This document shows, one piece after another, positions 35,119 to 43,544 of a DNA stretch of 64,000 nt (the first letter of the stretch is position 1; each line of letters opens with the position of its first letter). The notes under the pieces were generated by a model that saw only the letters and a list, made by a program, of their open reading frames with translations, did no database searches and had not been told where the DNA came from. Source of the stretch: Acetobacteraceae bacterium (lineage in GTDB: Bacteria > Pseudomonadota > Alphaproteobacteria > Acetobacterales > Acetobacteraceae); assembly GCA_027451405.1 (NCBI GenBank), contig DAIDJM010000054.1, forward strand, positions 58,315-122,314. Direction: 5' to 3'. Position numbers and translations under genes: made by a program.

Positions 35119-35561
35119 GCCGCATCCTCCGTCTCTTCCGTCACAGCTCGCGCGACAATATCGGCCAGAGAACAATTCTCCAGCACGCCCGCCGCCGCAT
35201 CGCGCGCGGCCCGCATCACCCAGCGCAGCCGGCAGGTCTCGATATTGGAACAATCCTCGCAGGCCCGGAACGCGGTGGCACTCGCGCAGGGCGTCATCGC
35301 CAGCGGCCCGTCGATCGAGCGGATCACGTCGGCGACCGTAGCCCGGCTCGGCGCCACCGCGAGCCGATGGCCGCCTGCCGGACCCCGCCGGCTTTCAACC
35401 AGCCCCTGGTCGCGCAACTGCGTCAGAATGGCTTCGAGGAATTTGCGCGGCACCTCGGCACTCGCCGCGATCTGGGCGGCGCTGACCCAGGCGCCGCTCT
35501 CGTAATGCTCCGCGAGCCGGACGCTGGCACGGAGTGCGTATTTCGCGCGGCTGGTGAGCAT
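35115..35561 (-). CDS. Rrf2-family transcriptional regulator
   Basis: 148 residues from ATG 35561. The winged helix reads MLTSRAKYALRASVRLAEHY, then VSAAQIAASAEVPRKFLEAI, LTQLRDQGLVESRRGPAGGH. The effector loop contains four cysteines (TPCASATAFRACEDCSNIETC spans them, at roughly residues 89, 98, 101 and 107), the arrangement that binds an Fe-S cluster in IscR/RirA-like proteins. It probably represses or activates iron or redox genes; target unknown. The start gives the exact family N terminus; an in-frame ATG 23 codons upstream adds an Arg-rich stretch. Its operon partners are YqeY and cyanase, which is an unusual combination. Confidence 0.9.
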   Translation of the reverse strand: MLTSRAKYALRASVRLAEHYESGAWVSAAQIAASAEVPRKFLEAILTQLRDQGLVESRRGPAGGHRLAVAPSRATVADVIRSIDGPLAMTPCASATAFRACEDCSNIETCRLRWVMRAARDAAAGVLENCSLADIVARAVTEETEDAA

Positions 35562-36213
35562 CGCTTGCGCATAGCCCGGGGCTGAGCCACGGGGCAAATC
35601 CGCGCGGCGCCGGGCCCAGCCGCCGGACAACCGCCGACCCGCCCGCCAGAGCGCGAAGCGCCTGTCCCCTCAAGCCAGCAAGGCCTGCTCGACGTCATGG
35701 GAGTTGGGGCCTTTCAGCCACAACTCAGTACTGGCTCAGAGTCCTCGCCCCCAGAGGCGCGCCTCAGCCCAAACGCCCTCCACTCTCAGCCCCCGCGCCC
35801 TCAGCTTGGGTGTGCGCCACGATCCTGGCCGCGATCGCTTGCACCGCCTGCTTCACGGCATGAACCTCCCGGATCAGAGGCGGCGCGACTTTCGGCGTGG
35901 CCACGGAAACGAGCTCGGCAAAAGCGAGGCCAGCAAGGGCTGTCTTCATCCCCAAGGCAGGATCTCCATCGCTACGGCGCCCCGAACTTGGCCGGTCTGC
36001 GGATGGCGCGGGCAAACGAAGCGTGAGGAAACGTTACTCCCGTTCCCGCCAAGCCGACCGACGCCCGAGGGCCGGCCGAGGGAGCATCGGCCGGGCGAAT
36101 GCGCAGCGAGCCGATCGCGACCTCGAGAACCGGCTCGAAGCCACCCCAACCACGATCCTTGTTCGGTAACGATCCGCCTATGAAGCGACACGCCCACCCG
36201 CGGCGGCCCTGAT
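35562..36213. other. Intergenic stretch with one possible small gene
   Basis: This 652-bp stretch lies upstream of the Rrf2 regulator and downstream of the MATE gene. It holds an imperfect hairpin at 35701-35726 (GAGTTG arm paired with CAACTC) and a possible 61-codon frame at 35764-35949. Otherwise I see nothing recognisable. Confidence 0.4.
35764..35949 (-). CDS. Possible small hypothetical protein
   Basis: 61 codons on the minus strand: MKTALAGLAFAELVSVATPK, then VAPPLIREVHAVKQAVQAIA and a short polar tail. It is helical and plausible as protein, but the ribosome site (GGAG, 14-15 bases upstream) is far and there is no operon support. Low confidence; it may be chance. Confidence 0.28.
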   Translation of the reverse strand: MKTALAGLAFAELVSVATPKVAPPLIREVHAVKQAVQAIAARIVAHTQAEGAGAESGGRLG

Positions 36214-37677
36214 CTATTCCGGCTCCGCCTGCGCGAGTTCCGCCAGCGCGGCCTTGCCCGATATCGCCGGCAGCGTAACGGCAACCCCCCGCCCCGCGCC
36301 CGGCGCCCGCAGCCGCCCGGTCACCCAGAACGCCACCGCGGCCGCCAAAATCCCGAACAGCACGCCGCCCAGCGCATAGCCCACCACGGCGCCGCGTGCG
36401 CCGAACCGCATGCCCACGGAAACGAAGGGCAGCGTGCCGAGCGTTGCCCGGGCCCAATTGAACAGGGTCGCGTACACCGGACGGCCGAGATTGTTGAACC
36501 CGGCATTGGCCACGAACAACGCGCCCAGGAACAGCATCGAGGGCGCGGTCCAGGTGCAGAACAGCCGCACCAGGCTTTCGGCGAGCCCGGTCACGCCGAA
36601 TACGCGCACGATCAGGTCCTGCGCCGCGAACAGCAGGAGCCACATCGCGATCACCGACACCGAAACGAGCAGCAGGCTCCCCCGCAGCGTCTCGCGCACC
36701 CGCCCGAACTGCCGCGCCCCGAGATTCTGCGCCATGATCGGCCCGACCGACCCCGACAGCGCGAAGATGAACCCGAATGCCACGGGCACGATCCGGTCCA
36801 CCACCGCCTCACCCGCGACCGCCCCCGGCCCGAAGGTGGCAAGCGCGTGGGTGAGCCACGCCCCACCCACGGGGGTCGCCAGATTGGTCATCACCGCCGG
36901 CATCGAGACGCCGCCCACGAGCCTCGCGTCCGCGACGATCCGCCGCACGTCCGGCGACCCGAGCAACCCGTGCCGCCGCACGGCCCGCAAACCCAGCCCT
37001 GCCATCGCTCCGCGCGAAAGCACCACGCTGATCGCCGCCCCCAGCAGACCCCAATGCAGGCCGAGGATCAGCGCCGGATCGAGCATGGCCGTCACCAGCG
37101 CGCCGATCAGTGAGATATTCATCGAGCGCCGGGCATCCCCCACCGACCGCAACAGCGCCCCGCTCACCATCCCCATGGCCATCAGCGGCACGGAAGGCGT
37201 CGCGATCGCCAGGAACCGCCAAGCCTGAAAATGCACCGCTCCCGATGCCCCCAGCGCATCGAGGATCGGATGCAGCAGGGCGAGCGTGAGCAGCCCGAGC
37301 CCCAGCATCAGCGCCGCCATCACGCAGAGCGCGTTGGTCGCGATCCGCCGCGCCCGCCCGAACTGCCCCGCCCCCACCGTGCGCGACACGACCGCGCCCA
37401 CCCCGATGGTGAGCCCGATCGACACCGAAATGAGAAAATACCCGACCGCCCCGGTGAACCCCACCGCCGCCGTGAGCGCCCGGTTCGCGAGCAGCGCGAT
37501 GTAGAAGAGGTTGAGCAGATCGACGAAGAACACGGCGACCAGCCCGACCGCGCCGGTGCTCGCCATGACGGCCACGTGCCGCAGGATCGAACCCTGGAGG
37601 AACTTGGCGCCGTTCGGCCTGCGCGTGGTCGCGGAAATGGCGTGGCTCCCTGCGGGCGCGCGCACGCGCCGAATCAC
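36214..37677 (-). CDS. MATE-family efflux transporter
   Basis: 487 residues, twelve hydrophobic segments. The first helix pair starts SILRHVAVMASTGAVGLVAV, then FFVDLLNLFYIALLANRALT, with the usual MATE pattern of small residues; later segments include GAVVSRTVGAGQFGRARRIA (the loop after TM3) and ALSGSVGPIMAQNLGARQFG (its repeat in the C-terminal half). It should export cationic compounds by Na+ or H+ antiport. The first about 25 residues are Arg-rich and possibly not translated; the true start may be later. It is divergent from the acyltransferase gene at 37731, only about 50 bp away. Substrate unknown. Confidence 0.9.
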   Translation of the reverse strand: MIRRVRAPAGSHAISATTRRPNGAKFLQGSILRHVAVMASTGAVGLVAVFFVDLLNLFYIALLANRALTAAVGFTGAVGYFLISVSIGLTIGVGAVVSRTVGAGQFGRARRIATNALCVMAALMLGLGLLTLALLHPILDALGASGAVHFQAWRFLAIATPSVPLMAMGMVSGALLRSVGDARRSMNISLIGALVTAMLDPALILGLHWGLLGAAISVVLSRGAMAGLGLRAVRRHGLLGSPDVRRIVADARLVGGVSMPAVMTNLATPVGGAWLTHALATFGPGAVAGEAVVDRIVPVAFGFIFALSGSVGPIMAQNLGARQFGRVRETLRGSLLLVSVSVIAMWLLLFAAQDLIVRVFGVTGLAESLVRLFCTWTAPSMLFLGALFVANAGFNNLGRPVYATLFNWARATLGTLPFVSVGMRFGARGAVVGYALGGVLFGILAAAVAFWVTGRLRAPGAGRGVAVTLPAISGKAALAELAQAEPE

Positions 37678-37730
37678 CGCAATTTAGGCGCGCTTCCCGC
37701 GCCGCGCGACGCCCAAAGCGCCGCGCTCCG

Positions 37731-38993
37731 ATGCGGCTGCATGCGCAACCGGTCGCGGCGCGTCTCGTTGGCGGGAGGATCGTGGGGTATGAAACGCGCT
37801 TGAGTAGTGCCGTGAACACCATCGGACGGGTTGCCCCGGCGGCCCGCACTCCGGAGTTGCGGCGCGATGCCCGCTTCTCCCCGGCCCAGATCGCCTATCT
37901 GGACGCGGTCCGGTTCCTCGCCGCCGAAGCCGTGGTGATCGGCCACGCCACCCACCTGCTCCGCCCGTTCCGCCCTCTGGCGAGCGGCTGGCTCGAATGC
38001 AGCGGCGTGGTCGTCTTCTTCCTGCTGTCAGGCCTGCTCATCACCGGGAGCACGCTCGTACACATGCGATCCGCCGACTACCGGCTCTCACACTACCTGG
38101 CCGCGCGCACCTGCCGCATCTACGCGCCCTACCTGCCCGCCCTTGCGCTGGTCGCCGCCGCCGACCGGGCGCTGGCCCGTCTGCCGGGCTACCCGTTCGC
38201 CCACGCCGACGGCCCCACCCAGTTCTTCGGCAATCTTTTCATGCTCCAGGAATATCCGCTCTTTCAGATCCTCCACCGCCTCGGCCTGCCCAACCAACCC
38301 TGGTTCATCGACGATTACGGCTCGGCGAGGCCTTTCTGGACGGTGGCCGTCGAATGGTGGATCTATCTGCTGTTCGGCGCGCTCGCCTTCCTCGCCGTGC
38401 GCCGCTGGCGCCCCCGCCCGGCGGGCGTCGCCGCCATCGCCGCCGTGGCGATAGTTCCGGTCCTGCACCTGATGGGCGGCTCGGGGCGCTGCATGAGCCT
38501 GATCTGGCTGCTCGGCCTCGGCACCGCGCTGATGCTGTCCTGGCGCGGCTGGACCCCGCCCAGGCTGCGCCGCACCGGCCGTGCCCTGACGATCGGGAGC
38601 GCGGTCTTGCTGGTCGGCCGCATCGCCTATGCCGGCTTCGACCCCTACGACTTCCAGACCGACATCTTCGTGGCCGGCCTGCTGTTCGGCCCGCTGATGG
38701 CGTTGAGTTCCCGCCCCGCCTCCGCCTTCATCGTCCCCTGGGCCAAATTCGGCGCCGGCTACAGCTACTCGCTTTATCTGATCCATTACACGGTGCTGGT
38801 CGCCGCGATGCTGCTGCTGCCGCACGGACTGCCGGCGCTGCTCCTGGCCATCCTGCTCGCGAACGCGCTCTCGATCGGCTTCTGGTGGCTGTTCGAACGC
38901 CATTACGCGCGCATGACAAAAGGCGTGATCGCCGCGCTCGACGCCACGGTGATGCGGCGGCGCGCCAAGCAGATGCTCCTGGCGGGCGCCTAG
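37731..38993 (+). CDS. Acyltransferase-3 family membrane protein
   Basis: 420 residues as drawn; GTG 37782 (after a GGGAGG ribosome-like site) or GTG 37812 are also possible starts. The N-terminal motif QIAYLDAVRFLAAEAVVIGH, with a histidine at the end of TM1, is the acyltransferase-3/OafA signature. Other features are GVVVFFLLSGLLITGS, RTCRIYAPYLPALALVAAAD, FWTVAVEWWIYLLFGALAF (with conserved E-W), and about ten hydrophobic segments. Such proteins transfer acetyl or succinyl groups onto surface polysaccharides from the membrane. It could modify the exopolysaccharide made earlier in the window, but it is far from that locus (inference). Confidence 0.85.
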   Translation: MRLHAQPVAARLVGGRIVGYETRLSSAVNTIGRVAPAARTPELRRDARFSPAQIAYLDAVRFLAAEAVVIGHATHLLRPFRPLASGWLECSGVVVFFLLSGLLITGSTLVHMRSADYRLSHYLAARTCRIYAPYLPALALVAAADRALARLPGYPFAHADGPTQFFGNLFMLQEYPLFQILHRLGLPNQPWFIDDYGSARPFWTVAVEWWIYLLFGALAFLAVRRWRPRPAGVAAIAAVAIVPVLHLMGGSGRCMSLIWLLGLGTALMLSWRGWTPPRLRRTGRALTIGSAVLLVGRIAYAGFDPYDFQTDIFVAGLLFGPLMALSSRPASAFIVPWAKFGAGYSYSLYLIHYTVLVAAMLLLPHGLPALLLAILLANALSIGFWWLFERHYARMTKGVIAALDATVMRRRAKQMLLAGA

Positions 38994-39084
38994 ACCCGCG
39001 CCGCGGCCCCCCCGGCGGTCCCGGCAAGATCGACCGCCACCGGAATATGTGCGAGGGTGCGAGGCGGAAGGATGCGATCCGCCG

Positions 39085-40389
39085 ATGCGATTCACCGCAC
39101 CCGATCGAAGCGCCGCCCGCCGCCTGCCGCGCGCGGCGCGACGCCCCGGCAAGCGGGGCCCTCTCTCGGCCCTGGCCGCCATCGCGTTCGCGATCTCCGC
39201 CTGCGCCCTGCCCCCGCGCCTTCCCGCCGTGCCGCAGGCCGAGACGACCGAGGCGGAAATCCCCGGCATCCCCAATGCCCGCTATTTCCCCGACACCCAG
39301 ATCGACCTCATCGCCGCGGAAACCGTCGCCGCGCGCAAACGCGAAGCCGCCTGGCTCGCGAGCCAAGGCTACCGGGGCCCGCTTCCGCCGATCGACCTGC
39401 TCGCTGTCTCCGGCGGGGGCGCCGACGGCGCGTTCGGCGCGGGCCTCCTGGTCGGCTGGACCGCCACCGGAACGCGGCCCGCGTTCAAGCTCGTCACCGG
39501 CGTCAGCACCGGCGCGCTCACCGCTCCGTTCGCCTTCCTCGGCTCCGACTGGGACCCGCAGCTCACCGCCGTCTACACCGCGATCCGGCCCGCCGACATC
39601 TTCGAATCCCGCCTGCTTACCGCGGCGATCTGGAACGACGCGCTGGCCGACACCACGCCGCTCTACCGGCTGATCTCGCGTTACGCGAACAAGACAATGC
39701 TCACTGCCATCGCCCGCGAATACGCGCATGGCAGGCTGCTGCTGATCGGCACCACCGACCTGGACGCCCGCCGGCCGGTGCTCTGGAACATCGGCGCGAT
39801 CGCCGCGAGCGGCTCGCCCCAGGCCGTCACGCTGTTCCGCAAGATCCTGCTCGCCTCGGCGGCCGTCCCGGCCTTCTTCCCGCCGGTGCTGATCGATGTC
39901 GAGGCCGGCGGCGTGCATCACCAGGAAATGCATGTCGATGGCGGCACCATCGCGCAAATGTTCCTCTACCCGCCGGCGCTCACCGAAAACGCGGCGATGC
40001 GCGGCGCGCCGCGGCGCGTGGTGCGCGCCTGGTTGATCCGCAACAGCCGCGTCGACCCGGATTGGGCGACGGTGAAGCGCTCGACGATGAGCATCGCCGA
40101 GGACGCCATTTCGACGATGATCCAGTTCAGCGGGCTGAACGATCTCGGCCGCATCTACGCCACCGCAAGGCGCGACAAAATCGACTACAATCTCGCCTAT
40201 ATCGGCACCGACTTCACCCTCAAGGCGAAGGAATCCTTCGACCCCGCCTACATGCGCGCGCTCTACGCCTACGCCTACGCAAAGGCGCGGGCCGGCTATC
40301 ACTGGGCCAAGCGCCCGCCCTACGCGCTCGGCGACACCTCCGTGCGCGCACTCGCACCCGGGGAGGCCCCCGCTTCGGTCAGCAATTAG
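39085..40389 (+). CDS. Patatin-like phospholipase, probable lipoprotein
   Basis: 434 residues from ATG 39085. A signal with lipobox is visible: LSALAAIAFAISAC, with Cys40 as the lipidation site. The patatin fold follows: oxyanion loop AVSGGGADGAFGAG (about 108-121), nucleophile elbow TGVSTG with Ser141, and the dyad aspartate in HVDGGT (Asp285). It probably hydrolyses acyl chains of phospholipids or other esters at the outer membrane or in the periplasm. The C-terminal region (ATARRDKIDYNLAYIGTDFT) matches the patatin-like subgroup found as predicted lipoproteins in alphaproteobacteria. It is followed 3 bp after its stop by a strong hairpin terminator. Confidence 0.88.
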   Translation: MRFTAPDRSAARRLPRAARRPGKRGPLSALAAIAFAISACALPPRLPAVPQAETTEAEIPGIPNARYFPDTQIDLIAAETVAARKREAAWLASQGYRGPLPPIDLLAVSGGGADGAFGAGLLVGWTATGTRPAFKLVTGVSTGALTAPFAFLGSDWDPQLTAVYTAIRPADIFESRLLTAAIWNDALADTTPLYRLISRYANKTMLTAIAREYAHGRLLLIGTTDLDARRPVLWNIGAIAASGSPQAVTLFRKILLASAAVPAFFPPVLIDVEAGGVHHQEMHVDGGTIAQMFLYPPALTENAAMRGAPRRVVRAWLIRNSRVDPDWATVKRSTMSIAEDAISTMIQFSGLNDLGRIYATARRDKIDYNLAYIGTDFTLKAKESFDPAYMRALYAYAYAKARAGYHWAKRPPYALGDTSVRALAPGEAPASVSN

Positions 40390-40392
40390 CGC

Positions 40393-40430
40393 CAGCGTCA
40401 GCCTGACCGGAAACGGTCAGGCTGACGCTG
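40393..40430 (+). terminator. Strong hairpin terminator
   Basis: A perfect 17-bp stem CAGCGTCAGCCTGACCG with a GAAA tetraloop and its exact complement, starting 3 bp after the patatin-like stop, followed by a TTCTGGTCTT tract. Probable rho-independent terminator marking the boundary before the mobile element. Confidence 0.85.
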
Positions 40431-40791
40431 TTCTGGTCTTGTGGCTGCCCCCCCCCCGCCGGAGCGGCCCACGGGCCCGCGCCCTATCCCGCGCTTCCGC
40501 CACCGGCGCGACGGTGCGTGGCCCATAAGGGGCTGGCGCGTCCACACACCCCCACCGGAGCCCAGGACATGCACGACGCTGCTGATCCGCCATTTGCGCC
40601 TCACTGACACCAGAACAAAGCGCTCACCGACATGCTCCCGCCACTGCACAGCGTGAATCACAACGACCCGCGTTGCACCAGCAAACCCGTGGTCTGAAAC
40701 CCAAACCCGGAAAACTGCCAGTTGGACGCCCGGCCTGGCTCGATCACAGCGGTGACGGAGTGCCACCTCGGATTGAGCCGAGGAGAGGCGA
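40431..40791. other. Non-coding stretch left of the mobile element
   Basis: About 360 bp between the terminator and the left 45-bp repeat. It contains a run of C (40448-40457) and no gene that I can support. Confidence 0.5.
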
Positions 40792-40836
40792 TTGGCGTCC
40801 CGTAGGGGATTCGAACCCCTGTTACCGCCGTGAGAG
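40792..40836. repeat. attL, left 45-bp direct repeat
   Basis: Starts TTGGCGTCCCGTAGGGGATT and reaches CCGTGAGAG. It is identical over 45 bp to 46031-46075, the 3' half of tRNA-Glu, then diverges (AGCC versus GGCG). Only the 3' half of the tRNA is present here, so it is the duplicated att site, not a tRNA gene. Confidence 0.92.
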
Positions 40837-40944
40837 AGCCTATATCGCAACAATCTTGAACGTCTATGGACAAAGGAGAACTCTTGACCAGATCAGCGGC
40901 TTTTTATTCCGTGTCCGGTCGCGTTCCTTGACGTTCGGCACCGT

Positions 40945-40966
40945 ATATGGGAGAAATATGGGAGAA
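40945..40966 (+). repeat. Tandem 11-mer ATATGGGAGAA x2
   Basis: Two back-to-back copies (40945-40955 and 40956-40966) just upstream of the integrase start. A third identical copy, in the same orientation, lies near the other end at 45962-45972. Candidate arm-type integrase or excisionase sites. Confidence 0.5.
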
Positions 40967-40982
40967 GTTTTGGAGACGTTCG

Positions 40983-42335
40983 ATGCCTCGCGCGACCAAG
41001 GACTCCCGGCTCGACACCGCAGCGGCGCGCGCCCGGCTCCCGGTGCAGCGGAAGCCTCACTTCCGGTTGATCGAGCCGGGCCTCCACGTCGGCTATTACC
41101 GCGGTGAGCGTGGCGGATCGTGGATCGCCCGCCGCTACCTGGCCGCTGGCCGGTATGCGACCTTGCGGCTTGGCCTCGCCGATGACGGCCGATCGGCGGA
41201 CGGGCGTGAGGTTCTGACCTTCGGGCAAGCGCAATCGGCGGCACGGGATTGGGCCACGCGGGCCGCGAACCCGGAGCCAGAGCCGGCCGCGCCCTACACC
41301 GTGGCGGACGCCATGCGCGACTATCTCGAAGAATACGTCGAGCGGGGCGGCAAGAGCTTGCAAGGCACCAGAACCGCAATCGAGGCGCACATTCTGCCCG
41401 CGCTGGGGGATGGCCTAGTGAGCGAATTGACGCTGCAGCGCGTGCGCGCCTGGCACCGCGGGCTCGCGGCGGCTCCGGCCCGGATCAGATCGGCAAAGGG
41501 GGTCGTGCGCACCCGCGCAATCGCGGCCGATCCGGAGGCGTTGCGGAAGCGCCGCGCTACGGCCAATCGCCTTCTGACTTACCTGAAGGCCGGACTAAAC
41601 TTCGCGCGGTCGGAGGGGAAAGCGCGGTGCTCTAACGACGCTTGGGCCGCCGTGAGGCCATTCCGCGAGGCGGATGTGCCGAAGATTCGTTACCTGCTCG
41701 ATGAGGAAATCACTCGCCTTTGCAACGCGTGCGACGCGGATTTCCGTGATCTCGTGGTCGGCGCGCTGATGACTGGCGCGCGTTATGGCGAGCTGGCGGC
41801 CGCACGTGTCGGCGATTTCGACGCGACCGCCGGCGCGTTGACGATCGCCGCCGCAAAGTCAGGCAAGCCGCGCCATGTCGTTCTCACGAACGAGGGCGTG
41901 GAGTTCTTCAAGCGCCTGACCGCTGGGCTGCCCGGCAGCGCGCTGATCTTCACGCGGCCGGTGCTGGTGCGCCAGGCGGGCAAGCACGGGCCGGCCGAAT
42001 ACCGGCGCGGTCGCTGGGCAAAGAACGATCAGACCCGGCATATAAATGCAGCCTGCGCCGCGGCGCGAATTGAGCCGGCAGTCACGTTTCACATTCTTCG
42101 CCACACCTATGCGAGCCGCCTGGTCGCGCGCGGTGCGCCCTTGCCAGTCATCGCCGCTCAGCTCGGGCACCGCGATGGCCGCATGACGGAGAAACATTAC
42201 GCGCACCTCGCGCCTTCATTCGTTTCCGATGCGGTGCGGGCGGCGTTCGGAACACTCGGGATCGCGGCGCGGCCGGTCGATGGGGCCGAAGTGATGCCGT
42301 TCAACCCGCGCCCGGCGCTGCTCGCGCAGGGGTAA
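40983..42335 (+). CDS. int: Tyrosine recombinase integrase
   Basis: 450 residues from ATG 40983, which has a GGAGA ribosome site 7 bases upstream; an in-frame ATG at 40947 lies in the 11-mer repeats. The N-terminal arm-binding region (about 1-100) begins MPRATKDSRLDTAAARARLP. The core-binding SAM-like domain is at about 105-230. The catalytic residues are Arg267 (TGARYGEL), a Lys near 292, His370 and Arg373 (HILRHTYASRL), His396 (LGHRDGRM) and the nucleophile Tyr406 (EKHYAHL). It catalyses site-specific integration at the 3' end of tRNA-Glu through the flanking 45-bp repeats. Its 3' end overlaps a weakly supported minus-strand frame. Confidence 0.95.
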   Translation: MPRATKDSRLDTAAARARLPVQRKPHFRLIEPGLHVGYYRGERGGSWIARRYLAAGRYATLRLGLADDGRSADGREVLTFGQAQSAARDWATRAANPEPEPAAPYTVADAMRDYLEEYVERGGKSLQGTRTAIEAHILPALGDGLVSELTLQRVRAWHRGLAAAPARIRSAKGVVRTRAIAADPEALRKRRATANRLLTYLKAGLNFARSEGKARCSNDAWAAVRPFREADVPKIRYLLDEEITRLCNACDADFRDLVVGALMTGARYGELAAARVGDFDATAGALTIAAAKSGKPRHVVLTNEGVEFFKRLTAGLPGSALIFTRPVLVRQAGKHGPAEYRRGRWAKNDQTRHINAACAAARIEPAVTFHILRHTYASRLVARGAPLPVIAAQLGHRDGRMTEKHYAHLAPSFVSDAVRAAFGTLGIAARPVDGAEVMPFNPRPALLAQG

Positions 42336-42648
42336 GCTGCGCAGCCGCCGAAGGCATGACTCTCCGCCAAGCTCCGGGAACGTAACCCCAAGAGAACGGC
42401 TTAGGGTGGCCGCTGGCGCCGGTTCCGGGGTCCGCTGGTGATGCAGGGGCGGCGGGGGCTTTGGGGGCGTCAGCGGGCTGCTGGGGGCGATTCCGCGCCC
42501 GCCGTGGAACGTTACACGCCAAGAACCGCCGGGCGCGCATCGGCTCCGGGCCGCTGATCCAAAGCGCCAGCCCCAAGATCGCCGCCCCGGCCATCGCCAC
42601 CTCGGGTTCCGAGTGCGCCGCCAGCGTCGCCCCCAGCCTCGCCAGCAC
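42301..42648 (-). CDS. Possible small membrane protein of the mobile element
   Basis: 115 codons with GTG start. It contains one hydrophobic segment (about residues 18-33, EVAMAGAAILGLALWI), a Pro/Ala-rich middle and a short C-terminal tail. There is no recognised family; the frame overlaps the 3' end of the integrase by 35 bp on the opposite strand. The surrounding 42336-42800 is very GC-rich, which makes long chance frames common, so this is weak. If real it would follow the Rep-like gene in the minus-strand array. Confidence 0.3.
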   Translation of the reverse strand: MLARLGATLAAHSEPEVAMAGAAILGLALWISGPEPMRARRFLACNVPRRARNRPQQPADAPKAPAAPASPADPGTGASGHPKPFSWGYVPGAWRRVMPSAAAQLTPARAAPGAG

Positions 42649-42800
42649 CCGCCATGCCGCCCGCCATGATTCCGCCGCCTCGCCCTCCTGCCCACGCGCG
42701 CACGCGCGACCCGGCGCGGCCGTCAGTTAAGATTCCGCCCGAACAACGCCGCATAACCCATTGATATATGCTGACATTGCGCCCGTTTTGCGCCGCAGCA

Positions 42801-43544
42801 TCAGCCTTGAGGATCACAGCGCGATCGCCAGCCCTCGCCATCGAGCCAAGCGGCGGCCGGGGGGAGGTCGGCGGCGGAGTCGATCGCGTCGCGGATGCCA
42901 GTCTGAATCGCAAGCGGCGTGGCGCGGGCGAGCGCGCGGCGGAAGGCCGGGAGGTCAGTCGCGGGGTCGGGGTCGGGACCGTTTGCTGCGACGTAGAGCC
43001 TGCGGAAGATTTTGAACTCGTGCGCGATGCGGTGCGGATCGGCAAAAATCGCGGCCGACGGGAAATCGGATGCGGCGTCGTTTTCGTCTCGCGCGCACGG
43101 TACAGGAATCTCTGTTTCAGAGAGAAGAGAGTCTTCTTGCTCTAGGCTAACGGTTATACTGGTAGGTTCAGTGGGCCTATTTGGCCCCAACGTGGGGCCT
43201 ATTTGGCCCGAACGTTGATCGTCGTATGGGCCAGTTTGGCCCGAAGGTTGATCGTAGGGGCCTATTTGGCCCGAAGGACCGTCAGGCAGATTGAGCGTCG
43301 TGATCGAGCTGGAATTGAACCGCCGGCGGCGGCGGATTAGCCCCCACGACGCCAGGTTCTTCAGCGCCCGCTTCAGGGACCGCGGGCTCAGGTTGCATCG
43401 CTGCGCCAGGAACGCGTTGCCCGCGAAGCACTCGCGACCGTCGGCACCTTCGATGTCGGCAAGTGCGAGCAGGACTAGGCGTTCGTGGGCGGCGCCGTCG
43501 GGCAAAGGGCAATCCCAGGCGCGGCGGATCAGGTCGAAACTCAC
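42801..43544 (-). CDS. Winged-helix replication-like protein of the mobile element
   Basis: 247 residues from GTG 43544, which makes a GTGA overlap with the upstream gene. Residues 5-72 form a helix-turn-helix/winged-helix unit as in phage and plasmid replication proteins: LPDGAAHERLVLLALADIEG, FAGNAFLAQRCNLSPRSLKR and ALKNLASWGLIRRRRR. A linker at 88-125 repeats S-G-Q-I/T-G-P-Y-D three times; the DNA encoding it carries four palindromic repeats. The C-terminal part has FKIFRRLYVAANGPDPDP, then LPAFRRALARATPLAIQTGI and a Trp-rich ending. No helicase or primase motif is seen. The domain order recalls initiators with the origin inside the gene, like lambda O (inference). Confidence 0.65.
   Translation of the reverse strand: MSFDLIRRAWDCPLPDGAAHERLVLLALADIEGADGRECFAGNAFLAQRCNLSPRSLKRALKNLASWGLIRRRRRFNSSSITTLNLPDGPSGQIGPYDQPSGQTGPYDDQRSGQIGPTLGPNRPTEPTSITVSLEQEDSLLSETEIPVPCARDENDAASDFPSAAIFADPHRIAHEFKIFRRLYVAANGPDPDPATDLPAFRRALARATPLAIQTGIRDAIDSAADLPPAAAWLDGEGWRSRCDPQG
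43173..43281. repeat. Iteron-like palindromic repeats inside the Rep-like gene
   Basis: Four copies of GGGCC(T/A)(A/G)TTTGGCCC starting at 43173, 43195, 43228 and 43258. Each is an inverted repeat, and the second and third continue with the shared block CGAA(C/G)GTTGATCGT. Spacing is 22, 33 and 30 bp. Candidate initiator binding sites or origin. Confidence 0.65.

Noticed and set aside
40792..40836. Second tRNA-Glu gene
   Set aside because: Only the 3' half is present; it is the duplicated att site of the integrative element.
42216..42695. Other long minus-strand frame beyond the integrase
   Set aside because: Very Arg/Gly/Pro-rich and without motifs; GC-rich DNA readily gives such frames.
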